64,000 nucleotides of DNA, taken from a virus. The first letter of the stretch is position 1; every line of letters starts with the position of its first letter. Below, piece by piece: positions 24,548 to 32,373 of the stretch. A program made the position numbers and the translations under genes. Location: positions 1 to 64,000 of IMG/VR virus record IMGVR_UViG_3300047121_000347; one strand, 5' to 3'. The notes under the pieces are model-generated. The model did no database searches. It saw nothing but the letters and a program-made list of their open reading frames with translations, and was not told the DNA's origin.

Positions 24548-25051
24548 TCAGTCCCAGGGGTTCGCTGAAGCCGCCGGTGCCCGACTCGGCGCGGAGGCTT
24601 TCGGGGCGGCGGCCTTGGGCGCAGCGGTCTTGGGGGCTGCGGCGGGGGCTTCATCGCTGAACAAGAACGCTTTGATCTTGTTGCTCGCTTTGTAGCCGTT
24701 GCTAGCGGGCTCGATCGAAACCGCTGCCCGGAACGGTTTTTCTAGCAGCTTGTCGGTGTCGTCGGCTTCGGGCTTACCGCACGCCGTGGCCCAGGCGACG
24801 AGCTGCTGACGGCCGATGCGCTGCGCCTTCTCGCTCGGGTTGTTGATGTTGAAGTTCTGCCACAAGAGGCGGCCGGCGTGTTCACCCTTGACGACTTCAA
24901 ACTTCGCCTTGATGTACGAGCCGGTTCCGGCGCTGGTGGACTTCTCCTCGGCGTCGAGCGCTTTCAAAATGTACTCACCCTCGGGAATAGGGTCATACTC
25001 GGCGGGGGCGGAAACATCAACTTCTGAACTATCAAATCCAAACTTTGCCAT
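24548..25051 (-). CDS. DUF669 family protein, single-strand-binding candidate
   Basis: A 167-residue protein resembling DUF669: DPIPEGEYILKALDAEEKST, GSYIKAKFEVVKGEHAGRLLWQNFNINNPSEKA and IGRQQLVAWATACG. These proteins accompany phage RecA-like recombinases and are thought to bind single-stranded DNA. The tail after residue 125 is an Ala/Pro/Lys linker ending in NPWD, an acidic, aromatic tip like those used by SSB proteins to dock partners. It lies between the ATPase and the Cas4-like nuclease. A palindrome over its Shine-Dalgarno site is annotated separately. Confidence 0.8.
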   Translation of the reverse strand: MAKFGFDSSEVDVSAPAEYDPIPEGEYILKALDAEEKSTSAGTGSYIKAKFEVVKGEHAGRLLWQNFNINNPSEKAQRIGRQQLVAWATACGKPEADDTDKLLEKPFRAAVSIEPASNGYKASNKIKAFLFSDEAPAAAPKTAAPKAAAPKASAPSRAPAASANPWD

Positions 25052-25054
25052 GAT

Positions 25055-25066
25055 AAGGAGCTCCTT
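25055..25066 (-). promoter_or_regulatory. Palindrome AAGGAGCTCCTT over the DUF669 ribosome-binding site
   Basis: A perfect 12-base palindrome contains the GGAG of the start at 25051. Because it has no loop it would form a duplex between two mRNAs or a protein-binding site more readily than a hairpin. It lies in the 18-base gap after the ATPase gene. Confidence 0.45.
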
Positions 25067-25069
25067 TAA

Positions 25070-25834
25070 TTAAGCGGCAATGGGGATGAGTTTTTCGAGA
25101 TTCTCAATCTTCATCTCAATCTCTTCGGGGCAACCGTAACGGTTCTTTGCGGCGTAGGCGGGGTTCTCAACAAAGTGCAGCAGTCGCTCGCCGGTCGTCA
25201 CGCCTCGGGTCTTTTGATTGTTGAACCCGGTGTCAGACTTGCGGATGATGACTTTGAACGCCGCGAACGCTATGACGTCTGCCCACTCCTGAAGCAGCGC
25301 GTTGCAGCGGTTGGGCAGTTTGGGCTGATAACGGTCATACGGCTCGGTGCGGGGGTCTTCGAATTTCACGACCGCCGCATGCGCAATCAACACCACGTTC
25401 ATCCCGCGCTTGAGCCGTAGCACGTCCAACCCCTGCAGGATCTCACGAAACTCCTCCGCTACAAGCATCTGCCCCTTGCCGTAGGCGAGGTCTTTAGCCT
25501 CATGCGAGGACTCCACATTGCTCACGATGAGCGGCTCGATCAGCCAGTCAACCGAATCAACAACCACAGTTTTGAACTGATGGTCTTCTTTGATGAGCGT
25601 CTTAATGCTGTCGACCACGTCGCTGATTTTCATCGCTCGGGGAAAGCTCGTCACGTCTAGCGAGTCGAGACCGTCCTCGGTGCTGATAAAAATCGGACTC
25701 GGGAACTGGCTAGCGAGTGTCGACTTACCTATCCCGTGACCGCCGTAGATGACAAAACGCGGGGGAACGGCTTGCTTACCCCGGCGCAGCGTATCCTGCC
25801 AGCTGCTAGGGGTGGGTTGCTTCTCTTTTGACAT
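25070..25834 (-). CDS. RecA-like AAA ATPase (AAA_24/Sak4-type recombinase)
   Basis: A 254-residue P-loop ATPase of the AAA_24 type used by phages for single-strand annealing or strand exchange. Walker A is YGGHGIGKST at residues 30-39; Walker B follows a strand in KTVVVDSVDW near 90. Later blocks LRLKRGMNVVLIAHAAV and a QPKLPNRCNALLQEWAD helix are usual for these proteins. ATG 25834 is chosen because AAAGGAG lies just upstream; the in-frame region further out overlaps the preceding gene. It forms a set with the DUF669 protein, the Cas4-like nuclease and RuvC. Confidence 0.85.
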   Translation of the reverse strand: MSKEKQPTPSSWQDTLRRGKQAVPPRFVIYGGHGIGKSTLASQFPSPIFISTEDGLDSLDVTSFPRAMKISDVVDSIKTLIKEDHQFKTVVVDSVDWLIEPLIVSNVESSHEAKDLAYGKGQMLVAEEFREILQGLDVLRLKRGMNVVLIAHAAVVKFEDPRTEPYDRYQPKLPNRCNALLQEWADVIAFAAFKVIIRKSDTGFNNQKTRGVTTGERLLHFVENPAYAAKNRYGCPEEIEMKIENLEKLIPIAA

Positions 25835-25862
25835 TTTGTTTCTCCTTTCTGAGTAGAGGCGG

Positions 25863-26234
25863 TTAGTCGTCCGCCGTTGGGAAATCGTCGTGGTCCTCGG
25901 CACCCTGCCCAAAGTCCCACTGATGTGTGATGTACTGGAACAGTTCGCGGTCCCAGCTCAAGAGGTTCAGCTTGTAGTCCTGCTCGGTGGCCAGCGCGGC
26001 ACATATGGCGCACAGCGACGGATCCCCAACCATCAGCAGGTAGTCCCCCGGCTCCCATTCGCTCAGCACTCGCCGGGCCTTGGCGATCATCATGCGAGTG
26101 TTGTACGGTTTTCGAGGCCGGCTGAACACTGCCCGCAGCTGACCGAAGCGCCGGGCGTCGCTGAGGTCTTTGCTGTTATCAACCTGCACGACGAATACGG
26201 TGCGGGTGTTACCGGGTTGTTGTGATGTTGTCAT
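25863..26234 (-). CDS. Conserved phage protein next to DNA polymerase, unknown function
   Basis: A 123-residue protein starting at ATG 26234 inside the end of the polymerase gene, with AGGAAA upstream. It has alternating strands and helices: RTVFVVQVDNSKDLSDARRFGQLRAVF, MMIAKARRVLSEWEPGDYLLMVGDPSLCAICAALA, LLSWDRELFQYITHQWDFG, and an acidic tail. Alternation of VGDP and Rossmann-like strands suggests an alpha/beta fold. Similar proteins accompany phage polymerases in uncultured phages. No catalytic motif was recognised. Confidence 0.65.
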   Translation of the reverse strand: MTTSQQPGNTRTVFVVQVDNSKDLSDARRFGQLRAVFSRPRKPYNTRMMIAKARRVLSEWEPGDYLLMVGDPSLCAICAALATEQDYKLNLLSWDRELFQYITHQWDFGQGAEDHDDFPTADD

Positions 26235-28059
26235 TTTTGCGTTTCCTAGGTTGTTTAGGCGGCGGAGCGATGAGCGCGAGCTCTTCGGGAGTGAGATAGC
26301 TTTCGCAACCCACCGCCACTGCGATCTTGAGAGCTTCCTTTTGATACCACGTGTAGTCGAGATCAGCCGGGTGTTTAACAAAGTCCTCAACGGTCATGCA
26401 GGCTCGAGCACCGTCGGTCTTAGGCACTTTATTATTGTTCTTGAGGTAACGTATCGGCTCGAGCGCCGGGTCGTTTGATTGATACCACCGCACCACGCGA
26501 CCCAGGTACTGCCCCGCCTGAGCGCCGCCACCCGTGACGTTACGCGCTGAGATGAAATCGCGAAACGGCGCAGCGTATATTGTGTCGAGCAGCGGGGTGC
26601 CTCGGGCTAACCACTGCCCCACGGCATCGGCGCAGACCTGCGCGGTGGGGTTTTTCTTGAGCGACAACGGCGCGTAAATGCCTTTAACTTTTAGCGAGCG
26701 ATCAGGTTTGACGGCGATGTAATTGTTGACGTCCTTTAGCGCAAGAACGCGGTACGGCGTAAACTCGAACACAAACCGCGAAACCTCGCTAAAGCGACCA
26801 ATGACTTTCTGAATCGTAGTCTCAAGCGACGCGTGATACCGAATAGCGATTCCGTCGGTGTTGGCTGAGAGCGTTACAGCCCCCGCGAGTTCCAACCACT
26901 CGATGAGCATCAGCAACGTAAACTGACCCGTAAGGGTAACGGCCAACATCAGGTCCGGCGAGTACAACACCGAGTATCGGCTAGCGAGTTTGCCGAACGT
27001 GCCGTTTAGGGAAATCTTGAGCGTCTCGCCCGTGGTCTTATCACCAGAACGCTTTGCTTCTAGCCGCCGTTCGTAGATTTTACGATACTCGCGGACGAAG
27101 TCCTCACCCAGTCCGGCAGGCACGAAACCGCACTCTAGAATGATACTGGGGTAGAAGCTAGCGGCGTCAATATCACAGATGACGTCGGCCCCCGCAACGT
27201 GACAAACTTTTCGGTCATGAACACTGTGTATGCCCCCCACGCCGAGTTGATACTCCCCGTGGCCGAACGGGATAGTGGCGTGCCCTAGGAACTCAGGCAG
27301 CACAACGTGCCCGGTGCTGGGGTTCATCTCGAACGTGTGCGCCGCGACGCGCTCCAAAAGCTGTTGAAGCGCCAGGTCACGGAAGCTTAAGAATTTAGGC
27401 GGAACGTAGCGCACGCTCTTCGGCACTTCGTTTTCCCGGCGCTTCAGCCCCATGCTAGTGATGTACGCCTGCTCGGCCATCTGCGAATCGGACTTACTGC
27501 GCATATCAACGCCGTAACGCCGGCTCATCTCGACGCGCAGCAGGACTTCTTTCTCAAGGTGCCGTAACAGCTCCGCCGTTGTCTCGACGTCATTGTGGCA
27601 ATACTCAAGAAGGGTCGCCTCCTGCTCGGGACGTATCAGTTCAGCGTGATGAATTGGAAGGTCTTGAAGTCGCGGCATATGCATCCGCGCTCCGTAGGCC
27701 TTTAGGCTCACGAACGACGGCGCAACCTCAATCAGGTCAATCCAGTCGAATCGAACCTCGGGCAACATGAACTTACGCATCGCGGCCCAAGGCGCAAGGC
27801 GGTTGTTGATGACGTCGTCGGCGATGCGTTTGATTTCGGCCTCTGTGCGGGCGCTGCAAAACGCCGCCACAATGACGTTGTCGAACTCCCGCGAGTTGAA
27901 CCCTACAAAAGTCGCCCCCGAGCTCAAGAACGCCTTGAGCTTGGCGGGGCTGTCGGGCTGGTGCCGCCACAAGTCAAACCACTCGCCGGTGTCTGGGTTT
28001 TTGGCACAGAACAACGTGCGGTTGCGGTAAGTTTCGGTATCAAACACCCAGGTGCTCAT
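26209..28059 (-). CDS. Family B-type DNA polymerase
   Basis: A 616-residue replicative polymerase with proofreading. Exonuclease motifs are WVFDTETY (D7, E9), GFNSREFDN and YCHNDVETT. Polymerase motif A is CDIDAASFYPSI, motif B KISLNGTFGKLASR, motif C SANTDGIAI, where the first Asp of the usual DTDS is Asn while the catalytic second Asp is kept. Length is short for the family, similar to small phage enzymes, though no terminal-protein gene is visible. It would copy the phage genome and is the enzyme expected to accept any hydroxymethyl-dUTP made by the nearby pathway. Its start overlaps the DUF3310 stop as ATGA. Confidence 0.9.
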   Translation of the reverse strand: MSTWVFDTETYRNRTLFCAKNPDTGEWFDLWRHQPDSPAKLKAFLSSGATFVGFNSREFDNVIVAAFCSARTEAEIKRIADDVINNRLAPWAAMRKFMLPEVRFDWIDLIEVAPSFVSLKAYGARMHMPRLQDLPIHHAELIRPEQEATLLEYCHNDVETTAELLRHLEKEVLLRVEMSRRYGVDMRSKSDSQMAEQAYITSMGLKRRENEVPKSVRYVPPKFLSFRDLALQQLLERVAAHTFEMNPSTGHVVLPEFLGHATIPFGHGEYQLGVGGIHSVHDRKVCHVAGADVICDIDAASFYPSIILECGFVPAGLGEDFVREYRKIYERRLEAKRSGDKTTGETLKISLNGTFGKLASRYSVLYSPDLMLAVTLTGQFTLLMLIEWLELAGAVTLSANTDGIAIRYHASLETTIQKVIGRFSEVSRFVFEFTPYRVLALKDVNNYIAVKPDRSLKVKGIYAPLSLKKNPTAQVCADAVGQWLARGTPLLDTIYAAPFRDFISARNVTGGGAQAGQYLGRVVRWYQSNDPALEPIRYLKNNNKVPKTDGARACMTVEDFVKHPADLDYTWYQKEALKIAVAVGCESYLTPEELALIAPPPKQPRKRKNDNITTTR

Positions 28060-28316
28060 CGATCTTGATTTGTGTAACCTGCGGTGGGTTCAGAGCCGTC
28101 AGTAAAGGCAACGCTCTCGAGTTCGATGAGCTTCTCAAGGAAGTGCTGAGCTTTCTGCAAGTCCTGCAAGCCGTTCTTTTCGTGATAACGCTCGACGTAC
28201 TTAGTGATGCAACCGATGAAGTAACCGCGACCGTAAAGCCGCCACTGGCGGTCCCAATGTTCTTCGCCGCCTTTTTTGTAGTGATTTCCGCCGACTTGTT
28301 TTTCGTTAGCCTTCAT
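28056..28316 (-). CDS. DUF3310 family protein
   Basis: An 86-residue protein starting at ATG 28316. The pattern VGGNHYKKGGEEHWDRQW, YGRGYFIGCITKYVERYHEKNGLQDLQKAQHFLEKLIEL matches the DUF3310 family, found in many phage replication regions. The family was once linked to nucleotide kinases by its gene neighbourhood, but no activity is established. It overlaps both neighbours (HD gene stop at 28306, polymerase start at 28059), so it is part of one translation block. Confidence 0.85.
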   Translation of the reverse strand: MKANEKQVGGNHYKKGGEEHWDRQWRLYGRGYFIGCITKYVERYHEKNGLQDLQKAQHFLEKLIELESVAFTDGSEPTAGYTNQDR

Positions 28317-28800
28317 AACGCAACCCCTTGATGATGTTGAAAAGATCGAGCTCCCGGCCTGACAGAATAAGCTCATGCGCGTAAGCCACGTAACGGTCAT
28401 GCACCTCGAGCATGCGCCGGTTGCCGAGCTGCACCTCACGTAGGCAAAATACCGCCCCGTGGGCTATGTCGGCGAGTTTGAGCGTGCGTTGGTCGCAGGC
28501 GTTGAGTTCGGGGTACATGATGCCCGCGTCAAGCATCAACCGGCGCTCAAGCTCATCAACCTGATCGCCGATGCCGTATTCGCGTTTCGCGGGCGAGGGG
28601 ATATCGCCCGTGTACTGCTCGGCGAGGTCATGAAACAGCGCAGCCAAAATCAACTGCCGACTGGCGTCCGGGTTTAGCAGCAGCGCAAAACACGCTACAC
28701 CGTGCGAATGATGACCCACGGTTTCATTTTGAAGGGTTGTGAGGGTGTGAAAGCGTTTGACTTCGCTTCCGTTGATGATGAACTGAAGGGTTTTTCTCAT
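28306..28800 (-). CDS. HD-domain 5'-deoxynucleotidase, YfbR-like
   Basis: A 164-residue HD-domain phosphohydrolase. Metal ligands are visible as His31 (VGHHSHGVA), H57-D58 in FHDLAEQYTGDIPSPAK, and a later Asp (LKLADIAHG, near residue 109). The HD-x-x-E-x-x-T-G-D-x-P pattern is characteristic of YfbR-type enzymes that dephosphorylate deoxynucleoside monophosphates. In this place, directly downstream of a thymidylate-synthase homologue, it could remove dTMP or other dNMPs and so favour a modified nucleotide; that is inference. It follows a 72-base gap holding a possible promoter. Confidence 0.85.
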   Translation of the reverse strand: MRKTLQFIINGSEVKRFHTLTTLQNETVGHHSHGVACFALLLNPDASRQLILAALFHDLAEQYTGDIPSPAKREYGIGDQVDELERRLMLDAGIMYPELNACDQRTLKLADIAHGAVFCLREVQLGNRRMLEVHDRYVAYAHELILSGRELDLFNIIKGLRYEG

Positions 28801-28842
28801 ATCGAAGTTCTCAAGTTAAAAGTTATAAAGCTAGAACGGTTA

Positions 28843-28871
28843 AGTATAGGTCGCATTTTTCGAAACGCAAA
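28843..28871 (-). promoter_or_regulatory. Possible sigma70-type promoter before the HD/DUF3310/polymerase block
   Basis: On the - strand TTTGCG (28871-28866) is followed after 17 bases by TATACT (28848-28843). The -10 is good, the -35 weak. It lies in the 72-base gap between the thymidylate-synthase homologue and the HD gene, so it could boost the polymerase block. Confidence 0.35.
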
Positions 28872-28872
28872 A

Positions 28873-29862
28873 TCAGCGCTGACGAGCTGCTTCTCGCCGC
28901 TCAACCCAGCTCATCGCAGCGTAGCGCCAGTCTTCCGCACCCACCGAGGCGGCCTCTTTTCGGCCCGTTTCGCCGGCCCGGCGAGCCGCGCTCACCATAG
29001 CCATAGGTCGCGCCACGTCGCTCAGGAACGTGTTGCGGTACGGGTTAGGAGCCAACGGGTCAACGCAGAACCACTCGCACTCGTACAAGAACAGCTGCGG
29101 GTCTGGATCGATCATCAGCGGTCGGGGTTTCACGAGTCCCCGCCAGTAACGGTCGTAATCGCTCGACTGGGGCGGGAGGGTGATGTACTGGTCGGCTTTG
29201 TAGAGATTGCGGTAAAGGTGAAGATTCGCGCTCACTTGCCGATAGACGCCTAACGGAACCCCCAGCGCCGTGGCCACAAACTCCTGCAACACGCTAAAGT
29301 GCACGACGTTTGCGCCGAGTGCGCCCCACCAGATATCGTTGCTACGGTTCAGGACCGTCATATCGAGCTGACCGGCTTGGGTTTCGAAGATCACCTGCGT
29401 GTTGCACGCCTTGTCTTTAGTGGCTTTTGAGAGGTCGGCGGGGTCCCAGATCTGAATCACGGCTTGACGGGTTTGCGGGTCGCGGCGCAAGAGGTCAATC
29501 ACCGCCAGCAGCTGATCGAACCCAAAGTGCCGCCGCCAGCGGTAACCGTACGCGGCGTTAAAGGTCACGCCGTCGTCGCTGTACTGCCCGATGCGGCTGT
29601 TGAAACGCTCGAGGAACGCCACGTCATTGCGCCCCGCGAGCATCCAGATCGACTCCAGCAGGTGAAAAATCGGATTAGCGTCTCGCCCCTCATGAAACAG
29701 CACCCGCTCCTGAGGCCGCAGATACGTGATGATGAACGTGTCTGTGAACGTAATCGCCGGACCATTGCGGGTGTTACGCTCATGGGTAGGATACGTTCGG
29801 AGCTTCCAGAATACCTCCGCGAAGGCTTCGTTGACGTTACTTGCGGTGATTGTGTAGGCCAT
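28873..29862 (-). CDS. Thymidylate synthase homologue, candidate dUMP hydroxymethylase
   Basis: A 329-residue ThyA-fold enzyme starting at ATG 29862 with AAGGAG upstream. Active-site features are E70 (LLESIWML), YGYRWR at 105-110, the nucleophile C153 (KACNT), R173-S174-N175-D176, N185 and the QVSANLHLYRN block. N185 aligns by eye with the Asn that selects uracil over cytosine in the family, so the substrate should be dUMP, not dCMP. The usual P-C-H of cellular ThyA is A-C-N here, and the protein is longer than ThyA. With hypermodification genes directly upstream, dUMP hydroxymethylase is more likely than ordinary dTMP synthesis, but sequence alone cannot decide. Confidence 0.85.
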   Translation of the reverse strand: MAYTITASNVNEAFAEVFWKLRTYPTHERNTRNGPAITFTDTFIITYLRPQERVLFHEGRDANPIFHLLESIWMLAGRNDVAFLERFNSRIGQYSDDGVTFNAAYGYRWRRHFGFDQLLAVIDLLRRDPQTRQAVIQIWDPADLSKATKDKACNTQVIFETQAGQLDMTVLNRSNDIWWGALGANVVHFSVLQEFVATALGVPLGVYRQVSANLHLYRNLYKADQYITLPPQSSDYDRYWRGLVKPRPLMIDPDPQLFLYECEWFCVDPLAPNPYRNTFLSDVARPMAMVSAARRAGETGRKEAASVGAEDWRYAAMSWVERREAARQR

Positions 29863-29866
29863 GACT

Positions 29867-30784
29867 CTAGAACTCCTTCTCGGGCTTGTAGCGGGTCTTC
29901 GGCACACCGTCCCCAACCACTGTGCGGGCGTACTTGCTGTACTCGCACATTACGTTCTGAACGTCATGCAACGTAAGGTCCGTAATATCAAGCTGGGTTT
30001 CGATTGCGTTTTTGATCTCGATCAGTTTCTTGTTGAACTGCGTCTGGTTCCAAGGCATCGTTGACTTGCGCCCCGTGAGGTAATTGAGCCCTTTGGTGCT
30101 GCCGGGGCCGATGGGGGCGTAAGTGTAAAGGTCCTCGGCGACGCCCAGCTGTTTGTCGGTGTAGGTGAGGTCGGCGGCAACTTGCCCGGCCATAAACGTA
30201 TTGAGCCCAAACGACGTAGCAAGCAAGTACACGAAGTTCTCGATCCGGGGGCGCTCGTAATTGAGCTCTTCGATGAGTTTCGCGTTGAGCTCAATGGCGG
30301 GCTCAATGATGTGCCGCGCTAATGCAAGACTTTTTATTCCCGCAGGTTCTTTGTTGGTAGGGTAGACCATATATGCCCCACCGTAAATCTTATCAACCTT
30401 ACGGCGATACGCTTCGATAAGAGAACTAAACGCCTCGGGTGAAAACTTCTCAGGTGAAACGGGCAGAATTTTCTCATAAATCAATACGCGCAAAGTAGGC
30501 GGCCAGTTGATTAACCGCGCTATCAAAAGCGTAAACCACAAATCTGGCCGGTCAGCGTCAGGCTCTATGAGGTGTTTGATGATCCATTTAGACACTCGGT
30601 CATCACGGCGGCGGATGTTCGTAAACTTGTAATCGCGCAAGGTGGGGTCCTCGGTCCACGGGGGCGGCAGTTTGTTTTCACGTGAGATGCGGATTACTTC
30701 TCGTTCCCAAACAAAATACAGCAACCCTTCGATTGATGCAATTTTATTAGCGGTAGGCGGCTTGTAGGGGCAATCTTCGATCAT
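29867..30784 (-). CDS. DNA base hypermodification protein, HMUDK-helical-type
   Basis: A 305-residue, mostly helical protein. It resembles a phage family annotated as putative DNA base hypermodification protein (HMUDK_hel; earlier alpha-glutamyl/putrescinyl thymine pyrophosphorylase). Key blocks are FVWEREVIRISRENKLPPPWTEDP, LRDYKFTNIRRRDDRVSKWI (50-68), LWFTLLIARLINWPPTLR, and VYGGAYMVYP-like KIYGGAYMV. The family fold recalls DNA glycosylases. In characterised thymidine-hypermodifying phages this domain accompanies a P-loop kinase acting on 5-hydroxymethyl-dU in DNA. Here the P-loop is a separate protein directly upstream, with start and stop overlapping as ATGA, so the two probably form one kinase. 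Confidence 0.82.
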   Translation of the reverse strand: MIEDCPYKPPTANKIASIEGLLYFVWEREVIRISRENKLPPPWTEDPTLRDYKFTNIRRRDDRVSKWIIKHLIEPDADRPDLWFTLLIARLINWPPTLRVLIYEKILPVSPEKFSPEAFSSLIEAYRRKVDKIYGGAYMVYPTNKEPAGIKSLALARHIIEPAIELNAKLIEELNYERPRIENFVYLLATSFGLNTFMAGQVAADLTYTDKQLGVAEDLYTYAPIGPGSTKGLNYLTGRKSTMPWNQTQFNKKLIEIKNAIETQLDITDLTLHDVQNVMCEYSKYARTVVGDGVPKTRYKPEKEF

Positions 30785-31347
30785 GCTTCGAACTCCTCGA
30801 AAATAGTCATCAGCTGAGGGTGAGGGTCAGCGTGGTCGATGAGTCGCACGTTGTAACCCGCATTGCGTAAATTTTTGTAACAGTTCACCACCGAATGGAA
30901 CTTTTCGACAAGGTTTTTAGGGTCGAACGGTTTTTCATTACCGGCAGTCAAGCGACGCTGTTTGACGCGCTCGATACAAAGCTCGAGCGGTGTGTTCATG
31001 AACGCATACACCGCGCAGCCTGTGGGCTGCACGGCTTGGGTGACTTGTCCACCTAGTCCGCTGTTAGAGACTAACGCCCCTTCGTAAAGTACATGCCCTA
31101 ACGGGTGAGCTTTCAACACGCGTTGAGCTATCTCAGCTTGAGTTTTGATCGCGTCGGTGCCACCGCAAACATTGTCATATTTGCCGATGACGTAAATCGG
31201 GGTGCGTAAAGCAGGAACACCTACTCGATAACCGGCTATCTTATCTTTGCTCATTAACGCCTCAGCACTGTAGTCGAGAAACTGCCTAACGGCTGTGGTT
31301 TTACCTGAACCGAACGTACCTGATATGCGCAAGATGACATTTCGCAT
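30781..31347 (-). CDS. P-loop kinase, candidate 5-hmdU DNA kinase subunit
   Basis: A 188-residue P-loop kinase. Walker A is SGTFGSGKTT (residues 9-18). Strand and lid features follow: YVIGKYDNVCGGTDAI, HVLYEGALVSNSGLG, and CAVYAFMNTPLELCIERVKQRR with a basic lid. The GGTD and EGALVS blocks fit kinases linked to thymidine hypermodification. Two roles are open: phosphorylating 5-hydroxymethyl-dU in DNA together with the neighbouring helical protein, or phosphorylating hydroxymethyl-dUMP as free nucleotide. Overlap with the helical-domain gene favours the first. Confidence 0.8.
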   Translation of the reverse strand: MRNVILRISGTFGSGKTTAVRQFLDYSAEALMSKDKIAGYRVGVPALRTPIYVIGKYDNVCGGTDAIKTQAEIAQRVLKAHPLGHVLYEGALVSNSGLGGQVTQAVQPTGCAVYAFMNTPLELCIERVKQRRLTAGNEKPFDPKNLVEKFHSVVNCYKNLRNAGYNVRLIDHADPHPQLMTIFEEFEA

Positions 31348-31368
31348 GTTAGTTTTCCAGTTGTTTCG

Positions 31369-32373
31369 TTATAAAAAATGCTCGGCTCGATAGGGCCGAC
31401 CTGTAGCGGGAAATATACGCGCTTTTTCTTTCAAAGACAACCGCTGCGTCTCACATTCAGCCCTCAGCCATTCGGGGAGTTCCAAGCTGCGTATGTCTTT
31501 GAACACCGCCGTAACTTCGCTCAGCCCCCGAGCGTCGGCCCACTCGATACGCTCCCAAGCCATGTCGGCATAAACGCCGGGATACCTTCGCCCAAAGAAA
31601 TGATTTTTAAATGTGCACAAGTTGCTCTCGAGTGTAAAGTTATTTACATTCGGAATGTCGTGGTTCTGCTCAGAAAAATCAAAGAGAAGGTTGTCGGCCT
31701 CCCGACTCAGCCACGTGCACATCCCTTCAAAATTGAAATAACTGCCGTCAAAGCCGTTGCCCGCCCGTTTGTCCCAAACTAATTGGTCGTTGCCGGTTAA
31801 GAACAACATACCGTTACGGTGGGAGCGGCTACCCGACTTGTCGTTAAAAAGCAAGTCGTCGCAGTCAGCTCCGAACCCGTTGAGGTAAACGTACTCGAGG
31901 TAAGAAAACGATGACAGTCGCCCAAACGAGTGATACCGCCCTCGCACTAACGCCCATAGTTCAGCATATGTTTTTTCGCTGAGCATGGTAACTTGCGAGC
32001 CGCCGTGTTCAGCAACAAGATTGGCATAAGTGCGGATAGCTTCGGGGGTGTGTGTTTTCTGATATCGCCGGTCTGTATCGAACTGTAACCGGTCCCACTC
32101 TGAATTAAACCAGTCGCTGAACTGCGTCAGCTTTGCATCAGGGGGTGGGACTGACGGGAGACGTTTCGCAAGACTTATTGAAGTTATAGGGTTTTGCGTA
32201 AGACCATTTAAAAACGCAAACCAAAGACGCTGCTCGGCATCCCAATCGTAACGTCGCGCCAGCTCCGGCATGTACAGGTATACCAACCCCGGCATCACAC
32301 CGTAAGTCAAGTTCAGACCGTAGAGTTTGTCGAAATATTCGCGGCGGTTTTCCCGCAGCCGGTAATCGTTCAC
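31369..32373 (-). CDS. Amino acid:DNA transferase-like protein (ADDT)
   Basis: A 334-residue protein. GTG 32373 is taken as the start because it overlaps the TGA of the small membrane gene as GTGA. The N-terminal block EQRLWFAFLNGLTQNPITS (48-66) is the strongest mark of the amino acid:DNA transferase family (ADDT; aGPT-PPlase2 in older usage). Other conserved-looking blocks are FGRLSSFSYLEYVY, SRSHRNGMLFLTG and FGRRYPGVYADMAWERI. In known phages such proteins displace pyrophosphate from activated 5-hydroxymethyl-dU in DNA and attach an amino acid. The amino acid used here cannot be read. It is followed directly by the kinase gene. Confidence 0.8.
   Translation of the reverse strand: MNDYRLRENRREYFDKLYGLNLTYGVMPGLVYLYMPELARRYDWDAEQRLWFAFLNGLTQNPITSISLAKRLPSVPPPDAKLTQFSDWFNSEWDRLQFDTDRRYQKTHTPEAIRTYANLVAEHGGSQVTMLSEKTYAELWALVRGRYHSFGRLSSFSYLEYVYLNGFGADCDDLLFNDKSGSRSHRNGMLFLTGNDQLVWDKRAGNGFDGSYFNFEGMCTWLSREADNLLFDFSEQNHDIPNVNNFTLESNLCTFKNHFFGRRYPGVYADMAWERIEWADARGLSEVTAVFKDIRSLELPEWLRAECETQRLSLKEKARIFPATGRPYRAEHFL

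Noticed and set aside
28873-29862. Ordinary thymidylate synthase for dTMP
   Set aside because: Not excluded, but rejected as first choice because three hypermodification-type genes lie immediately upstream and the Cys region differs from the common P-C-H.
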